The notes under the pieces: model-generated
Databases searched by the model: none
The model's input: the letters and a program-made list of their open reading frames with translations, nothing else
Told to the model about the DNA's origin: nothing
Source of the DNA: Pseudomonas cremoris
Lineage (GTDB): Bacteria; Pseudomonadota; Gammaproteobacteria; Pseudomonadales; Pseudomonadaceae
Length of the DNA: 64,000 nt
NCBI RefSeq assembly: GCF_014230465.1
Contig: NZ_JAAXCY010000010.1
Span: 124,001 to 188,000, forward strand
Direction: 5' to 3'
Program-made: the position numbers and the translations under genes
Part shown: positions 27,309-35,479 of the stretch, one piece after another
Layout of the letters: the number at the start of each line of letters is the position of its first letter
Position numbering within the stretch: position 1 is the first letter of the stretch

Positions 27309-27325
27309 AAGCAAGCTTCAGGCCA
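27309..27325 (-). promoter_or_regulatory. Sigma-54 promoter candidate for the amide transporter operon
   Basis: On the minus strand TGGC (27325-27322) and TTGC (27314-27311) give GG-N10-GC, the -24/-12 spacing of sigma-54 promoters, in the sequence TGGCCTGAAGCTTGCTT. Transcription would start near 27299, leaving a leader of about 236 nt before the binding-protein gene. This fits nitrogen control. The remainder of 27326-27436 is AT-richer and may bind an activator. Confidence 0.6.
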
Positions 27326-27436
27326 TAAACCTTATGTTTATGTTTCTAAAGGGAAAGCCTGGTTTTTTGCGGCTGTAGCGACGCCCCTAAAATTGTCACC
27401 TGGGTAGAAACGACGCACGTTTGAGGTGCGCGTTTG

Positions 27437-28042
27437 TTAGAAGGTAGCAGGCGTGTTGATCCACAGAATGCGCACAACGCTGTCAGTCCCATTGCGATAA
27501 CCATGGGGCACATTGCTCGGAAAGTGGAACGAATCTCCAGCGTTCAACGTGTACGTGGTTTCACCCAACGTCAGCTCCAGGCTGCCCTCGATCACGTAGC
27601 CCATTTCTTCACCGGCATGCTCGATCATCTCACTGACCATGCCGGGCGACACGATATGGATATCACCCTGCAACAATCCGCCTTTTTGCAGGTGGGTAAT
27701 ACGCTCCAGGTCGATGTAGCCTTTCTTCGCACCATTGGCGAAGCGGTTGACCTGCCGCGCACCGGCGCGCAGTACCGGCTCTTCGGATACCCACTCTTCA
27801 GACGTCAGCTCGGACACGTTGCTGCCCAGTGCGATGGCCAGGCGGTGCAGCATGGCCAGGGACGGCGAGGCGGCGTCGTTTTCCAGCTTGGAGATCAGGC
27901 TTTCGGAGCAACCGGCGGCCACTGCCACTTGCTTGAGGGTCAGTCCGGCCACTTTGCGCGCATGGCGCAGGCGCACGCTCAGGCTGGGCAAACCATCGGA
28001 ATGCAGGGGTTTGGTGACGGGCGGTTTGCTGGGTGTGGACAT
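27437..28042 (-). CDS. XRE family regulator with C-terminal cupin
   Basis: 201 residues. The HTH_XRE is at about 22-77 (LTLKQVAVAAGCSESLISKLENDAASPSLAMLHRLA), and the cupin sensor is at about 120-195 (EMIEHAGEEMGYVIEGSLELTLGE and HFPSNVPHGYRN). This is the PuuR-like layout. It is the last gene of the carbamoylase/ABC operon, 72 bp after the DUF1989 gene. It is the most likely local regulator of that operon, perhaps via the palindrome at 33040-33056. Confidence 0.9.
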   Translation of the reverse strand: MSTPSKPPVTKPLHSDGLPSLSVRLRHARKVAGLTLKQVAVAAGCSESLISKLENDAASPSLAMLHRLAIALGSNVSELTSEEWVSEEPVLRAGARQVNRFANGAKKGYIDLERITHLQKGGLLQGDIHIVSPGMVSEMIEHAGEEMGYVIEGSLELTLGETTYTLNAGDSFHFPSNVPHGYRNGTDSVVRILWINTPATF

Positions 28043-28114
28043 GCAGGCCTCGGGTGAAAAGGGGCATTCAATGGTGCGACAGGCATCCTAGGGTCACGGA
28101 TGCCTGTCGTCTAG

Positions 28115-28825
28115 TCAGGCGTGAACCGAGAAGGTCACTTCTACCGGGTTCAGGTCGTTGATCGGCACGATGTCCTGCGGGCAGGCCGACATCACCACCA
28201 CCACATCCATCTCGGCGCGGATCTCCACGTAGTCACCGGCCTTGGACACCGGTGGCAGCCACTCGACGCTGTAGTCCGGCTTGACCGGAATGTTCATCCA
28301 CAGGTTGAACGGCTGCGGCACTTCATGCGAGCGCAGGCCGATGGCGGCCAGGGCCAGGCGCATGTTGTCGGCGCAACTGTCGTGATACCCCACCACGCCG
28401 AGGTTGGTGTAGCGATGCAGGTCGCAGGCGGCCATCAGGGTGTCGTGGATGCCCGGTGAGGTGTCGACGAGCAGGGTGCCGATGCTGCGGCGGCGGTTGC
28501 TGAACAGCTCATCGCCGGCCTTGGGGATGATGCTGTTGCAGTGGGCGCGGGCGTGTTCCATGGAGAGGAATTCGCTCAGGTCTTCACTGTTGAACAGCCA
28601 GGTGTCGCACACCTGGGTGCCGTGGGTGTTGACGATCTTGATCACTTCACCGGCCTTGAGGCGCACGGCGCGGCCGCAGCGCGCGGGTACGGTGTAGGTT
28701 TCGCCGAGCACCGGGGTGCCGTCCAGCGAGATCGGTTCCTTGAGAGTGGCGTTGATGCCCAGGGAGTCGCCGTTGTCGGGTTGGCAGCAGGCTGGGTAGT
28801 CGTGGCTGTGGGTAGCGTGGCTCAT
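28115..28825 (-). CDS. DUF1989 (urea-carboxylase-associated) family protein
   Basis: 236-residue protein of the DUF1989 family, which includes the urea-amidolyase-associated proteins. Conserved blocks seen are VKIVNTHGTQVCDTWLFN-like residues 62-79, SMEHARAH, LFSNRRR, HDTLMAACD and NMRLALAAIG. Biochemical role is not firmly known; some members act in carbamate or guanidine metabolism. AGGAA precedes the ATG at 28825. It lies 16 bp after the M20 amidohydrolase. Confidence 0.85.
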   Translation of the reverse strand: MSHATHSHDYPACCQPDNGDSLGINATLKEPISLDGTPVLGETYTVPARCGRAVRLKAGEVIKIVNTHGTQVCDTWLFNSEDLSEFLSMEHARAHCNSIIPKAGDELFSNRRRSIGTLLVDTSPGIHDTLMAACDLHRYTNLGVVGYHDSCADNMRLALAAIGLRSHEVPQPFNLWMNIPVKPDYSVEWLPPVSKAGDYVEIRAEMDVVVVMSACPQDIVPINDLNPVEVTFSVHA

Positions 28826-28841
28826 AAAGATTCCTATGGGT

Positions 28842-30062
28842 TCAGGGTTGTTCGGCAAGTGCAACCAGGCTCCAGGCCAGAGCCTGGGCGCCCGCCAGCA
28901 GTTGCGTGGGTTCGGTGAATTCCAACGGGTTGTGGCTGATGCCGTCGCGGCTGGGGACGAACAGCATGGCGGTGGGGCAGTGCTCGGCGAGGTACATGGC
29001 GTCGTGGAACGCGCCGGAACGCAGGGTTTCCCAGGGCAGGCCGGAGGCGTCGCAGGCTTGCTCCAGTACGCTGAGGATCTTGGGGTCGAACGCGGTGGGC
29101 GCATGGCTGAACAGGCTTGTCAGCTCGGCCGTGGCCGGCAGGCAATCGCTCAACTGTGCATCGAACGCCGCGAGGACGGCCGGATCAGCGTGGCGGAAAT
29201 CGATGCTGAAGGTGACTTCGCCGGCAATCGTATTGATCGCATTGGGGAACACATTCCAGCGGCCGAAGGTCAGGCGCTTGTCGTCGCGCGCCAGTGTGTC
29301 TGCCAGTGCATCGATGTGCCGGACAGTGTTCATCGCCAGCAGCATCGCATCGTTGCGCATCGCGTGCGGCGTGGTGCCGGCGTGGGCCGAGGCGCCTGTG
29401 CAGCGCACCTGGTACCAGCGCACGCCTTGGATGCCCGAGACCACGCCCAGGGGGATATCGGCCTGTTCCAGCACCGGGCCTTGTTCGATATGCAGTTCGA
29501 CGAAGGCGTGGGTTTGGATCTTGTCGCGCAACGGGATGTCGGCAAATCGCAGGGCGTGGGCGTCCAGTGCCTGGCCCACCGACACGCCGTCCTTGTCCAA
29601 ATTGTTGCGATAGGCAGCCAGCCGCGCCGGTTCGATGTAGGCGCTGGACCCCATGGCACCGGGGCTGAAACGGCTGCCTTCTTCGTTGGTCCAGACCACC
29701 ACTTCGATGGGGCGGCGGGTGAGCACATTGGCGTCGTGCAAGGCATGCAGGCATTCGAGGCCGGCCATGACGCCGTAGCACCCGTCCAGCGTGCCGCCGG
29801 TGGGTTGGGTGTCGATGTGGCTGCCGGTCATCACCGGCGGCAGGTCTTCACGGCCGTCACGGCGCAAAAACAGGTTGGCGCAAGCGTCGGTCCACACGGT
29901 GCAGCCGAGCTTGCGCGCTTCGTCGATCAGCCAGGCGCGGGCCTGGAGATCTTCTTCCGACAAGGCCTGGCGGTTCATGCCGCCATTGGCGCTGGGGCCG
30001 AAGGTGGCCAGGGTATCCAGCAGGCCTTGCAAGCGCGTGGATGAAACGGCGAGTGCGGTCAT
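28842..30062 (-). CDS. M20 family Zn-dependent hydantoinase/carbamoylase (amidohydrolase)
   Basis: 406-residue metallo-amidohydrolase of the N-carbamoyl-L-amino-acid hydrolase / beta-ureidopropionase / allantoate amidohydrolase group. Metal-site blocks are GSHIDTQPTGGTLDG (near 81), WTNEEGSRFSP (near 125) and ELHIEQGPVLE (near 188); the dimerisation part has GASAHAGTTPHAMRNDA. It removes a carbamoyl or ureido group to give an amino acid, CO2 and ammonia. The ATG overlaps the ABC ATPase stop by 4 bp; a longer in-frame extension upstream is only the antisense-frame shadow of that ATPase. Confidence 0.9.
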   Translation of the reverse strand: MTALAVSSTRLQGLLDTLATFGPSANGGMNRQALSEEDLQARAWLIDEARKLGCTVWTDACANLFLRRDGREDLPPVMTGSHIDTQPTGGTLDGCYGVMAGLECLHALHDANVLTRRPIEVVVWTNEEGSRFSPGAMGSSAYIEPARLAAYRNNLDKDGVSVGQALDAHALRFADIPLRDKIQTHAFVELHIEQGPVLEQADIPLGVVSGIQGVRWYQVRCTGASAHAGTTPHAMRNDAMLLAMNTVRHIDALADTLARDDKRLTFGRWNVFPNAINTIAGEVTFSIDFRHADPAVLAAFDAQLSDCLPATAELTSLFSHAPTAFDPKILSVLEQACDASGLPWETLRSGAFHDAMYLAEHCPTAMLFVPSRDGISHNPLEFTEPTQLLAGAQALAWSLVALAEQP

Positions 30063-30853
30063 GACGTCACCTGCAGGCTGCGGTTGAACCAGGGTTTGAG
30101 GAACTGTTGCAGGCGCTCGGTCTTCGGCGCATTGAACAGCCCTTGGGGCGCGCCGGTCTCGATGATCTGCCCGGCTTCCATAAACACCACCACATCGGAA
30201 ATCTGCGCGGCGAAGCTCATCTCGTGGGTGACCATGACCATGGTCATGCCGTCGTCGGCGAGGCTGCGGATCACTTGCAGCACTTCTTCCACCAGCTCCG
30301 GGTCGAGGGCCGAGGTGGGCTCGTCCAGCAGCATCAGGCGTGGTTTCACCGCCAGTGCGCGGGCAATGCCGACGCGTTGCTGCTGGCCGCCCGACAGCCG
30401 CGCCGGGTAGGCATCGGCCTTGGCGGCCAGGCCGACGCGGGCCAGTGCATGATCGGCCAAGGTGCGTGCTTCGGACTTGGCCATGCGCTTGCCCAGTACC
30501 AGCGGGGCCATGACGTTTTCGCGCACGCTCATGTGCGGCCACAGGTTGAATTGCTGGAACACCATCGACAACGGGTTGCGCACTTCATCGACCTTGGCTT
30601 CGCTGTCGCAATCGCTGACTTGCCGGCCAGGGCCGCTGTAGCCCAGCAGTTGGCCGTCGATCCACACTTCGCCTTCGTCGTAGCGTTCCAGGAAGTTCAT
30701 GCAGCGCAGGGCGGTGGTCTTGCCCGAACCCGAAGGCCCGATCAGCGAGACGATTTCACCGGCCTGCACCTGCAGGTCAAAGCCGCGCAGTACGCGGTTG
30801 GCGCCATAGGACTTGCCGACGCCGCGCAGTTCAAGAAGCGGTAGGTTGCTCAT
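30059..30853 (-). CDS. Amino-acid ABC transporter ATPase (HisP/GlnQ type)
   Basis: 264-residue ATPase with [40 protein letters not shown] and VTHEMSFA. This is the polar amino-acid uptake branch. It has an extra-long segment after the first strand (YSGPGRQVSDCDSEAKVDEVRN), also seen in octopine/opine-type members. It is coupled to the M20 gene and sits 4 bp after the second permease. Confidence 0.94.
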   Translation of the reverse strand: MSNLPLLELRGVGKSYGANRVLRGFDLQVQAGEIVSLIGPSGSGKTTALRCMNFLERYDEGEVWIDGQLLGYSGPGRQVSDCDSEAKVDEVRNPLSMVFQQFNLWPHMSVRENVMAPLVLGKRMAKSEARTLADHALARVGLAAKADAYPARLSGGQQQRVGIARALAVKPRLMLLDEPTSALDPELVEEVLQVIRSLADDGMTMVMVTHEMSFAAQISDVVVFMEAGQIIETGAPQGLFNAPKTERLQQFLKPWFNRSLQVTS

Positions 30854-30857
30854 CCGG

Positions 30858-31505
30858 TCAGCCTCGTAGATGACGGGTCATGCGCCGCGCCAGGCTGCGG
30901 GCTACCGCCGCGACCGTGGTGGTCAGCAGCCAGTAGCTCAACACCAGCAGGGCGTAGGGCATGACATAGGAAAAGGTGGTGGACACGATGCGCCCGGCGG
31001 TCAGCGTCAGTTCCGGCACGGTGATGATCGAGGTCACGGCGCTTTCCTTGATGGTCAAGATCACTTGGTTGCCCAGCAAGGGCAGGGCGAAGGCCAGTGC
31101 CTGGGGCGCTTGCACATGCCAGAACACCTGGCGTTGCGACAGGCCGTGCACCCGCGCCGCTTCCACCTGGCCGTGGGGCACGCTGGCCCAGGCAGAGCGG
31201 AACAACTCGGCGAAATACGCTGCGCTGTACAGCGCCAACGCGAGGACGCTGGCCTCCACCGCCTCCAGGCGCAGGCCTATCGCCGGCAAGCCGAAATAGA
31301 TCACCGCCAGTTGCGCCAAAAACGGCGTGCCACGGATCAGCCACACATACACGCGGTACACCAGGGCAAACCCCGGCACCCGCAGGCGCAAGGCGTTCAG
31401 GCCGAAGCCCAGGGCCAAACCGATCACGGCGGCAGCCAGGCTGATGCCCAGGGTCACCAGCAGTGCGTCGGCAAAATCCGGCAGGTAACTCAATACATCC
31501 TGCAT
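30858..31505 (-). CDS. Amino-acid ABC transporter permease
   Basis: 215-residue HisM/HisQ-type permease with about five helices and the EAA-loop equivalent SVPHGQVEAARVHGLSQRQVF near residue 112. Its ATG overlaps the preceding permease stop by one base (TGATG). The two permeases form a heterodimeric channel. Confidence 0.93.
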   Translation of the reverse strand: MQDVLSYLPDFADALLVTLGISLAAAVIGLALGFGLNALRLRVPGFALVYRVYVWLIRGTPFLAQLAVIYFGLPAIGLRLEAVEASVLALALYSAAYFAELFRSAWASVPHGQVEAARVHGLSQRQVFWHVQAPQALAFALPLLGNQVILTIKESAVTSIITVPELTLTAGRIVSTTFSYVMPYALLVLSYWLLTTTVAAVARSLARRMTRHLRG

Positions 31506-32161
31506 CAGGTGCGCTCCTTCCAGCGGCGTTCCAACAGGCTGCCGAGCACGCTCAGCAGGCTGGTCAGCACCAGGTAAAACAGCGCTGCCACCAGGTACAC
31601 CTCAAGCGGACGATAGGTCTGCGACACCAGCTGTTGGCTGACGCGCATCAGGTCGGTGATGGAAATCACCGAGACCACCGCCGACACCTTGATTACATCG
31701 ATCAGCTCGGAAATCAGCGCCGGCAAGGTCAGGCGCAGCACTTGGGGCAACTGGATGTGCACCAGGGTGTTGTACTTGCCCAGGGCAAAGATCGATGCCG
31801 CTTCCAGTTGCCCACGCGGGATCGCCGCAAAACCGCTGCTGAGGATCTGCGACTGGTAGGCCGCCGTGTTCAAGGCCAGCGCCGCCGCTGCGGCGACCAT
31901 GGGTGGAATGTCCAGGCCCAAGGCCGACGGCAGGTAAAACAGCAACAGCAGTTGCGCCAGCATTGGCGTGCCGCGAAAGAAACTCACGTAGACCCGGGTA
32001 AACGCCACGCCCACCCGGCTGTGGCCGTTGGCCAACAGGTGAATGAGCACTCCCAGCACAAAACCCAGCAGCATGCCGATGATGCACAGCCACAACGTGG
32101 TCCATGCGCCCTCGAGCAAGGCCGGCCAATACAGGGCGAGACGGCTGCTGAAATCGTTCAT
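31505..32161 (-). CDS. Amino-acid ABC transporter permease
   Basis: 218-residue HisM/HisQ-type permease. It has FFRGTPMLAQLLLLFY near residue 65 and the EAA-type AIPRGQLEAASIFALGKYNTL near residue 120. The ATG overlaps the binding-protein stop by one base (TGATG). Confidence 0.93.
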   Translation of the reverse strand: MNDFSSRLALYWPALLEGAWTTLWLCIIGMLLGFVLGVLIHLLANGHSRVGVAFTRVYVSFFRGTPMLAQLLLLFYLPSALGLDIPPMVAAAAALALNTAAYQSQILSSGFAAIPRGQLEAASIFALGKYNTLVHIQLPQVLRLTLPALISELIDVIKVSAVVSVISITDLMRVSQQLVSQTYRPLEVYLVAALFYLVLTSLLSVLGSLLERRWKERT

Positions 32162-33009
32162 CAGATGCTCGGCACCGGCATGGCGTCGGTCGGCAGTTGC
32201 ATGGTGAAGCCGAACCACTTGTCTTGCAGGGTCTTGAGGGTGCCATCCTTCGAGGCGCGGGCGATGCCGTCGCTGAACAGTTTGACCAGGCTGGCGCTGT
32301 CGGCGTCTTTGCGGCCGACCCAACCGAAGTAGGTCACTGGGCCGACCATCTCAGGCAGGGTACTGAACACGCCCGGACGGGCCTTCATCAGCGGGCCGAG
32401 GTTGGACAGTGATTGGGCCACGCCGTCGAGGCGACCGGTGGCCAAATCGGCATAGGCTTCGTCAAAGCCGACGTATTCCTTGATGCGCTTGAGGCCCGGC
32501 TGGCCTTCGGCCTTGAGCTTGGTATCCAGGGCCTGCAACACTGCCAGTTGGCCGGAGCCAGCTTGTGATCCGATCACACGGCCGTTGAGGTCGGCCAGGC
32601 TCTTGATGCCCGCGTCGTCGGCGCGCTTGAGCAAGGCCACGGTGGATTCGGCAATCGGCACGGTAAAGGCGAACTGTTCGAAGCGTGCCTTGTTGACGGT
32701 GACCGAGGTGACCACGAAGTCGAACTTCTTGGTGTCCAGGCCCGGCAGGATGCCCTGGAAGGGCAGGTCCAACTGGCGCACCTTGACCCCCGGCAGGTCG
32801 GCGTCGAGCACGTAGTGCATCAGGTCGGCGCCGTAGCCGACGATCTTGCCGTTCTCAACGGATTCGAATGGCGCGAAACGCGCTTCCGTCGCCACCACAA
32901 TCTCGTTTTTCTGCTTGATCCGCTGCAACAGATCGTCGGCGTGGGCCACGGACACACTGCACAGCGCAGCCAGCGACAAGGACAGTGCTTTTAACGTGAA
33001 TCGCATCAT
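32161..33009 (-). CDS. Polar amino-acid ABC transporter substrate-binding protein
   Basis: 282-residue periplasmic protein of family 3. The signal peptide ends near AHADD, then EIVVATEARFAPFES and the KFDFVVTSVTVNKAR ligand-binding block. Three ATGs lie close together (33015, 33009, 33006); 33009 is favoured because AAGGGG lies 7 bp before it. First gene of the operon, under the sigma-54 promoter candidate at 33068-33084. The cargo is presumably a carbamoyl/ureido amino acid or related compound, judged from the M20 enzyme. Confidence 0.9.
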   Translation of the reverse strand: MMRFTLKALSLSLAALCSVSVAHADDLLQRIKQKNEIVVATEARFAPFESVENGKIVGYGADLMHYVLDADLPGVKVRQLDLPFQGILPGLDTKKFDFVVTSVTVNKARFEQFAFTVPIAESTVALLKRADDAGIKSLADLNGRVIGSQAGSGQLAVLQALDTKLKAEGQPGLKRIKEYVGFDEAYADLATGRLDGVAQSLSNLGPLMKARPGVFSTLPEMVGPVTYFGWVGRKDADSASLVKLFSDGIARASKDGTLKTLQDKWFGFTMQLPTDAMPVPSI

Positions 33010-33039
33010 CGTCATTCCCCTTGAAAGGTCGGTAATTTC

Positions 33040-33056
33040 ATTCAAGTAGCTTGAAT
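33040..33056. promoter_or_regulatory. Perfect palindrome ATTCAAG-TAG-CTTGAAT (operator candidate)
   Basis: A 7-bp perfect inverted repeat with a 3-bp centre lies at the expected transcription start (about 33057) of the sigma-54 promoter at 33068-33084. It would block initiation if a repressor bound. The XRE-cupin protein at the end of the operon is the obvious candidate. Confidence 0.55.
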
Positions 33057-33067
33057 AAATATACAGA

Positions 33068-33084
33068 GGCATGAAGTGTGCCAA
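33068..33084 (-). promoter_or_regulatory. Sigma-54 promoter of the carbamoylase/ABC operon
   Basis: On the minus strand TTGGCAC (33084-33078) then, after ACTTC, ATGC ending at 33069: GG-N10-GC spacing with a perfect -24 element (TTGGCAC). It is about 60 bp before the binding-protein start. It implies dependence on RpoN and an enhancer-binding activator such as NtrC; no such activator gene is in the window. Confidence 0.75.
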
Positions 33085-33249
33085 TTCTCCGGGGCCTTTG
33101 ATTTACGGGAGAGGGAGGATTCAGGACGGGCGATAGGGCACTGAACGTGCACCGAAGAGAGGCTGTTGCTTTGTTGTGGTGCGCTGATACCTTGAGCGGG
33201 TGCATCCTTGCGGCCGTGCAGCGCCTACAACAAGAAGAGCAGAGTTTCC

Positions 33250-34155
33250 ATGATCACCGAGCGTTCGCCGATTCCCAACATCAATATCGGCCAAGTCTAT
33301 GACCAGCGTTACAGCGACGCCGACATCCACTACGACCGCCTCAGCAACCTTGCGGGGTTCTTCGGGCGCAATATGCCGGTGCATCGGCACGACCGGTTTT
33401 TCCAGATGCACTACGTGAAAAACGGTGCGGTGCGGGTGTACCTGGATGACCAGCAATACGTCGAACGCGGGCCGATGTTTTTCCTCACGCCGCCTACCAT
33501 CCCCCATTCCTTCGCCACCGAGCCCGACAGCGAAGGCCATGTGCTGACGGTCAAGCAGCAGTTGGTATGGAGCCTGTTGGAACAGGACCCGAGCCTGGCA
33601 CCTGCACCGAGTATGGCGCCGGTGTGCGTGGCGTTGGACAAGCTCGACGCCGCGTTCAAGCCCGAAGCCGAGCGCCTGAGCCTGCTGCTGGATGAACTGC
33701 GCCGTGAATTCGATGGCCGCGCCGTAGGCCGTGGGCCGGCGCTTGAGGCGCTGACGCGGTTGATCATGACCGGCCTGTTCCGCTTGGCTGGGCAGACGCT
33801 GGCGGCGCGTCCGGCGCGGCATGAGGACCTGCAGGTGTTTTATCGCTTCAATGCGCTGATTGAAGAGCGCTATCTGGAACACCTGCCGCTGGCGGTGTAC
33901 GCCAGTAGCCTGGGGGTCAGCGAAGCACGCCTGAATGATATTTGCCGACGCGTCGCGGCGTTGTCGTCCAAGCGCCTGGTGCTGGAGCGCTTGATGCAGG
34001 AAGCCAAGCGGCTGCTGTTGTTCACCGGGCATTCGTCGAATGAAATCTGCTACCGCCTGGGCTTCAAGGACCCGGCGTATTTCAGTCGTTTTTTCCAGCG
34101 TTACGCGCACATGGCACCGGGTGAATACCGTGCGACCCAAGGCGGGTTCAAGTAG
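33250..34155 (+). CDS. hpaA: 4-hydroxyphenylacetate catabolism regulator HpaA (AraC family)
   Basis: 301-residue activator. A cupin-type sensor at about 25-110 (NMPVHRHDRFFQMHYVKNG) and an AraC helix-turn-helix pair at about 205-295 (YASSLGVSEARLNDICRRV and SSNEICYRLGFKDPAYFSRFF). Length and sequence style match HpaA, the activator of the 4-HPA hydroxylase genes, and the oxygenase gene follows directly. The ATG at 33250 is chosen because family members begin with this MITERSPIPNI-type sequence. Confidence 0.9.
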   Translation: MITERSPIPNINIGQVYDQRYSDADIHYDRLSNLAGFFGRNMPVHRHDRFFQMHYVKNGAVRVYLDDQQYVERGPMFFLTPPTIPHSFATEPDSEGHVLTVKQQLVWSLLEQDPSLAPAPSMAPVCVALDKLDAAFKPEAERLSLLLDELRREFDGRAVGRGPALEALTRLIMTGLFRLAGQTLAARPARHEDLQVFYRFNALIEERYLEHLPLAVYASSLGVSEARLNDICRRVAALSSKRLVLERLMQEAKRLLLFTGHSSNEICYRLGFKDPAYFSRFFQRYAHMAPGEYRATQGGFK

Positions 34156-34252
34156 CCCTATGGAAAGTACAAGCGTCCCCATGGAACATCCATTCCGCCC
34201 CTGACCTACGCTGGCAATACTGGACACCAACTCCAATAACAACAGGTGTCCC

Positions 34253-35422
34253 ATGCAACAGCCCAACCCCTTGCTTGAAGACCTCAAGGCCCTGCTGCCG
34301 ACCATCGCGGCCAATGCAACGCAGGCCGAGAAAGATCGGAAAGTGCCAGAACAAAACATCGCCTTGCTCAAAAGCATCGGCCTGCACCGTGCCTTCCAGC
34401 CCCGCGTTTATGGTGGACTGGAGATGTCTCTGCCGGCGTTCTGTGACTGCATCGCCTTGCTGGCCGGAGCCTGTGCCAGCACCGCTTGGGCGATGAGTTT
34501 GCTGTGCACCCACAGCCACCAGTTGGCGATGTTTTCCAAGCAAATGCAGGACGAGTTATGGCTGGAAAACCCCGACGCCACTGCCAGCAGCAGCATCGCG
34601 CCGTTCGGCAAGGTCGAGGAGGTCGAGGGTGGCGTGTTGTTCAGCGGCCAGATGGGCTGGAGCAGCGGCAGCGACCACGCTGAATGGGCGATCATGGGCT
34701 GCCGTCGGCACAACACCGAAGGAGGCCAGGACTACTGCTTCGCAGTGTTGCCACGCAGTGATTACCAGATCCTGGATGACTGGTTTGCACTGGGCATGCG
34801 TGGCAGCGGCACCAAGACGCTGAGCGTCGACAACGTGTTTGTGCCCAACCATCGCATCCAAAAGGCCAAGGACATGATGGAAGGCAAATCCGCCGGGTTT
34901 GGCCTGTACCCCGACAGCAAGATCTACTACACGCCGTATCGCCCGTATTTCGCCAGCGGTTTCTCCACCGTCAGCCTCGGCGTGGCCGAGCGGATGCTGG
35001 AAGCGTTCCGCGACAAGACCCGCAACCGCGTGCGTGCCTACACCGGTGCCCAGGTCGGCGCGGCCACCCCGGCCCTGATGCGCCTGGCCGAGTCCACGCA
35101 CCAAGTGGCGGCGGCTCGCGCGTTTCTCGAAAAGACTTGGCAGGAACATGCCGAACACGGCGAACGCCATGTGTACCCGTCCAAGGACACCCTGGCGTTC
35201 TGGCGCACCAACCAGGCGTACGCGGTGAAGATGTGCATCCAGGCCGTGGACCGCTTGTTCGAAGCGGCCGGTGGCGGCGCGTGGATGGAGAACAACGAGC
35301 TGCAACGGCTGTGGCGCGACGCGCATATGACCGGGGCGCATGCCTACACCGACTACGACGTCTGCGCGCAGATCCTGGGCCGCGAGCTGATGGGGCTTGA
35401 GCCTGATCCGACGATGGTCTGA
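34253..35422 (+). CDS. 4-hydroxyphenylacetate 3-hydroxylase, oxygenase component (C2 type)
   Basis: 389-residue flavin-dependent oxygenase with an acyl-CoA-dehydrogenase fold. It uses reduced flavin from the next gene product to make 3,4-dihydroxyphenylacetate. Typical stretches: AFQPRVYGGLEMSLPAF, WSSGSDHAEWAIMGCR, WFALGMRGSGTKTLSV and AGGGAWMENNELQRLWRDAHMT. It resembles the Acinetobacter C2 component rather than Escherichia HpaB. A 97-bp gap after hpaA probably holds its promoter and HpaA sites; I could not recognise a clear -24/-12 there. Confidence 0.85.
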   Translation: MQQPNPLLEDLKALLPTIAANATQAEKDRKVPEQNIALLKSIGLHRAFQPRVYGGLEMSLPAFCDCIALLAGACASTAWAMSLLCTHSHQLAMFSKQMQDELWLENPDATASSSIAPFGKVEEVEGGVLFSGQMGWSSGSDHAEWAIMGCRRHNTEGGQDYCFAVLPRSDYQILDDWFALGMRGSGTKTLSVDNVFVPNHRIQKAKDMMEGKSAGFGLYPDSKIYYTPYRPYFASGFSTVSLGVAERMLEAFRDKTRNRVRAYTGAQVGAATPALMRLAESTHQVAAARAFLEKTWQEHAEHGERHVYPSKDTLAFWRTNQAYAVKMCIQAVDRLFEAAGGGAWMENNELQRLWRDAHMTGAHAYTDYDVCAQILGRELMGLEPDPTMV

Positions 35423-35479
35423 GGGGTTTCTCAACAATAATAATCAAGGGTGCTGCGTGTGCGGCGCCAGGAGTCTTGC

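Noticed and set aside
30063..30542. N-terminal extension of the M20 amidohydrolase frame
   Set aside because: It overlaps the ABC ATPase in another frame and has Arg/Gly/Pro-rich shadow composition. The ATG at 30062 gives the family-like start.
34156..34252. Possible sigma-54 promoter (ctggcaatactggacacc) before the C2 oxygenase
   Set aside because: The -24-like TGGC is present, but the bases at -12 are CA instead of GC. AraC-type activation by HpaA is more likely.
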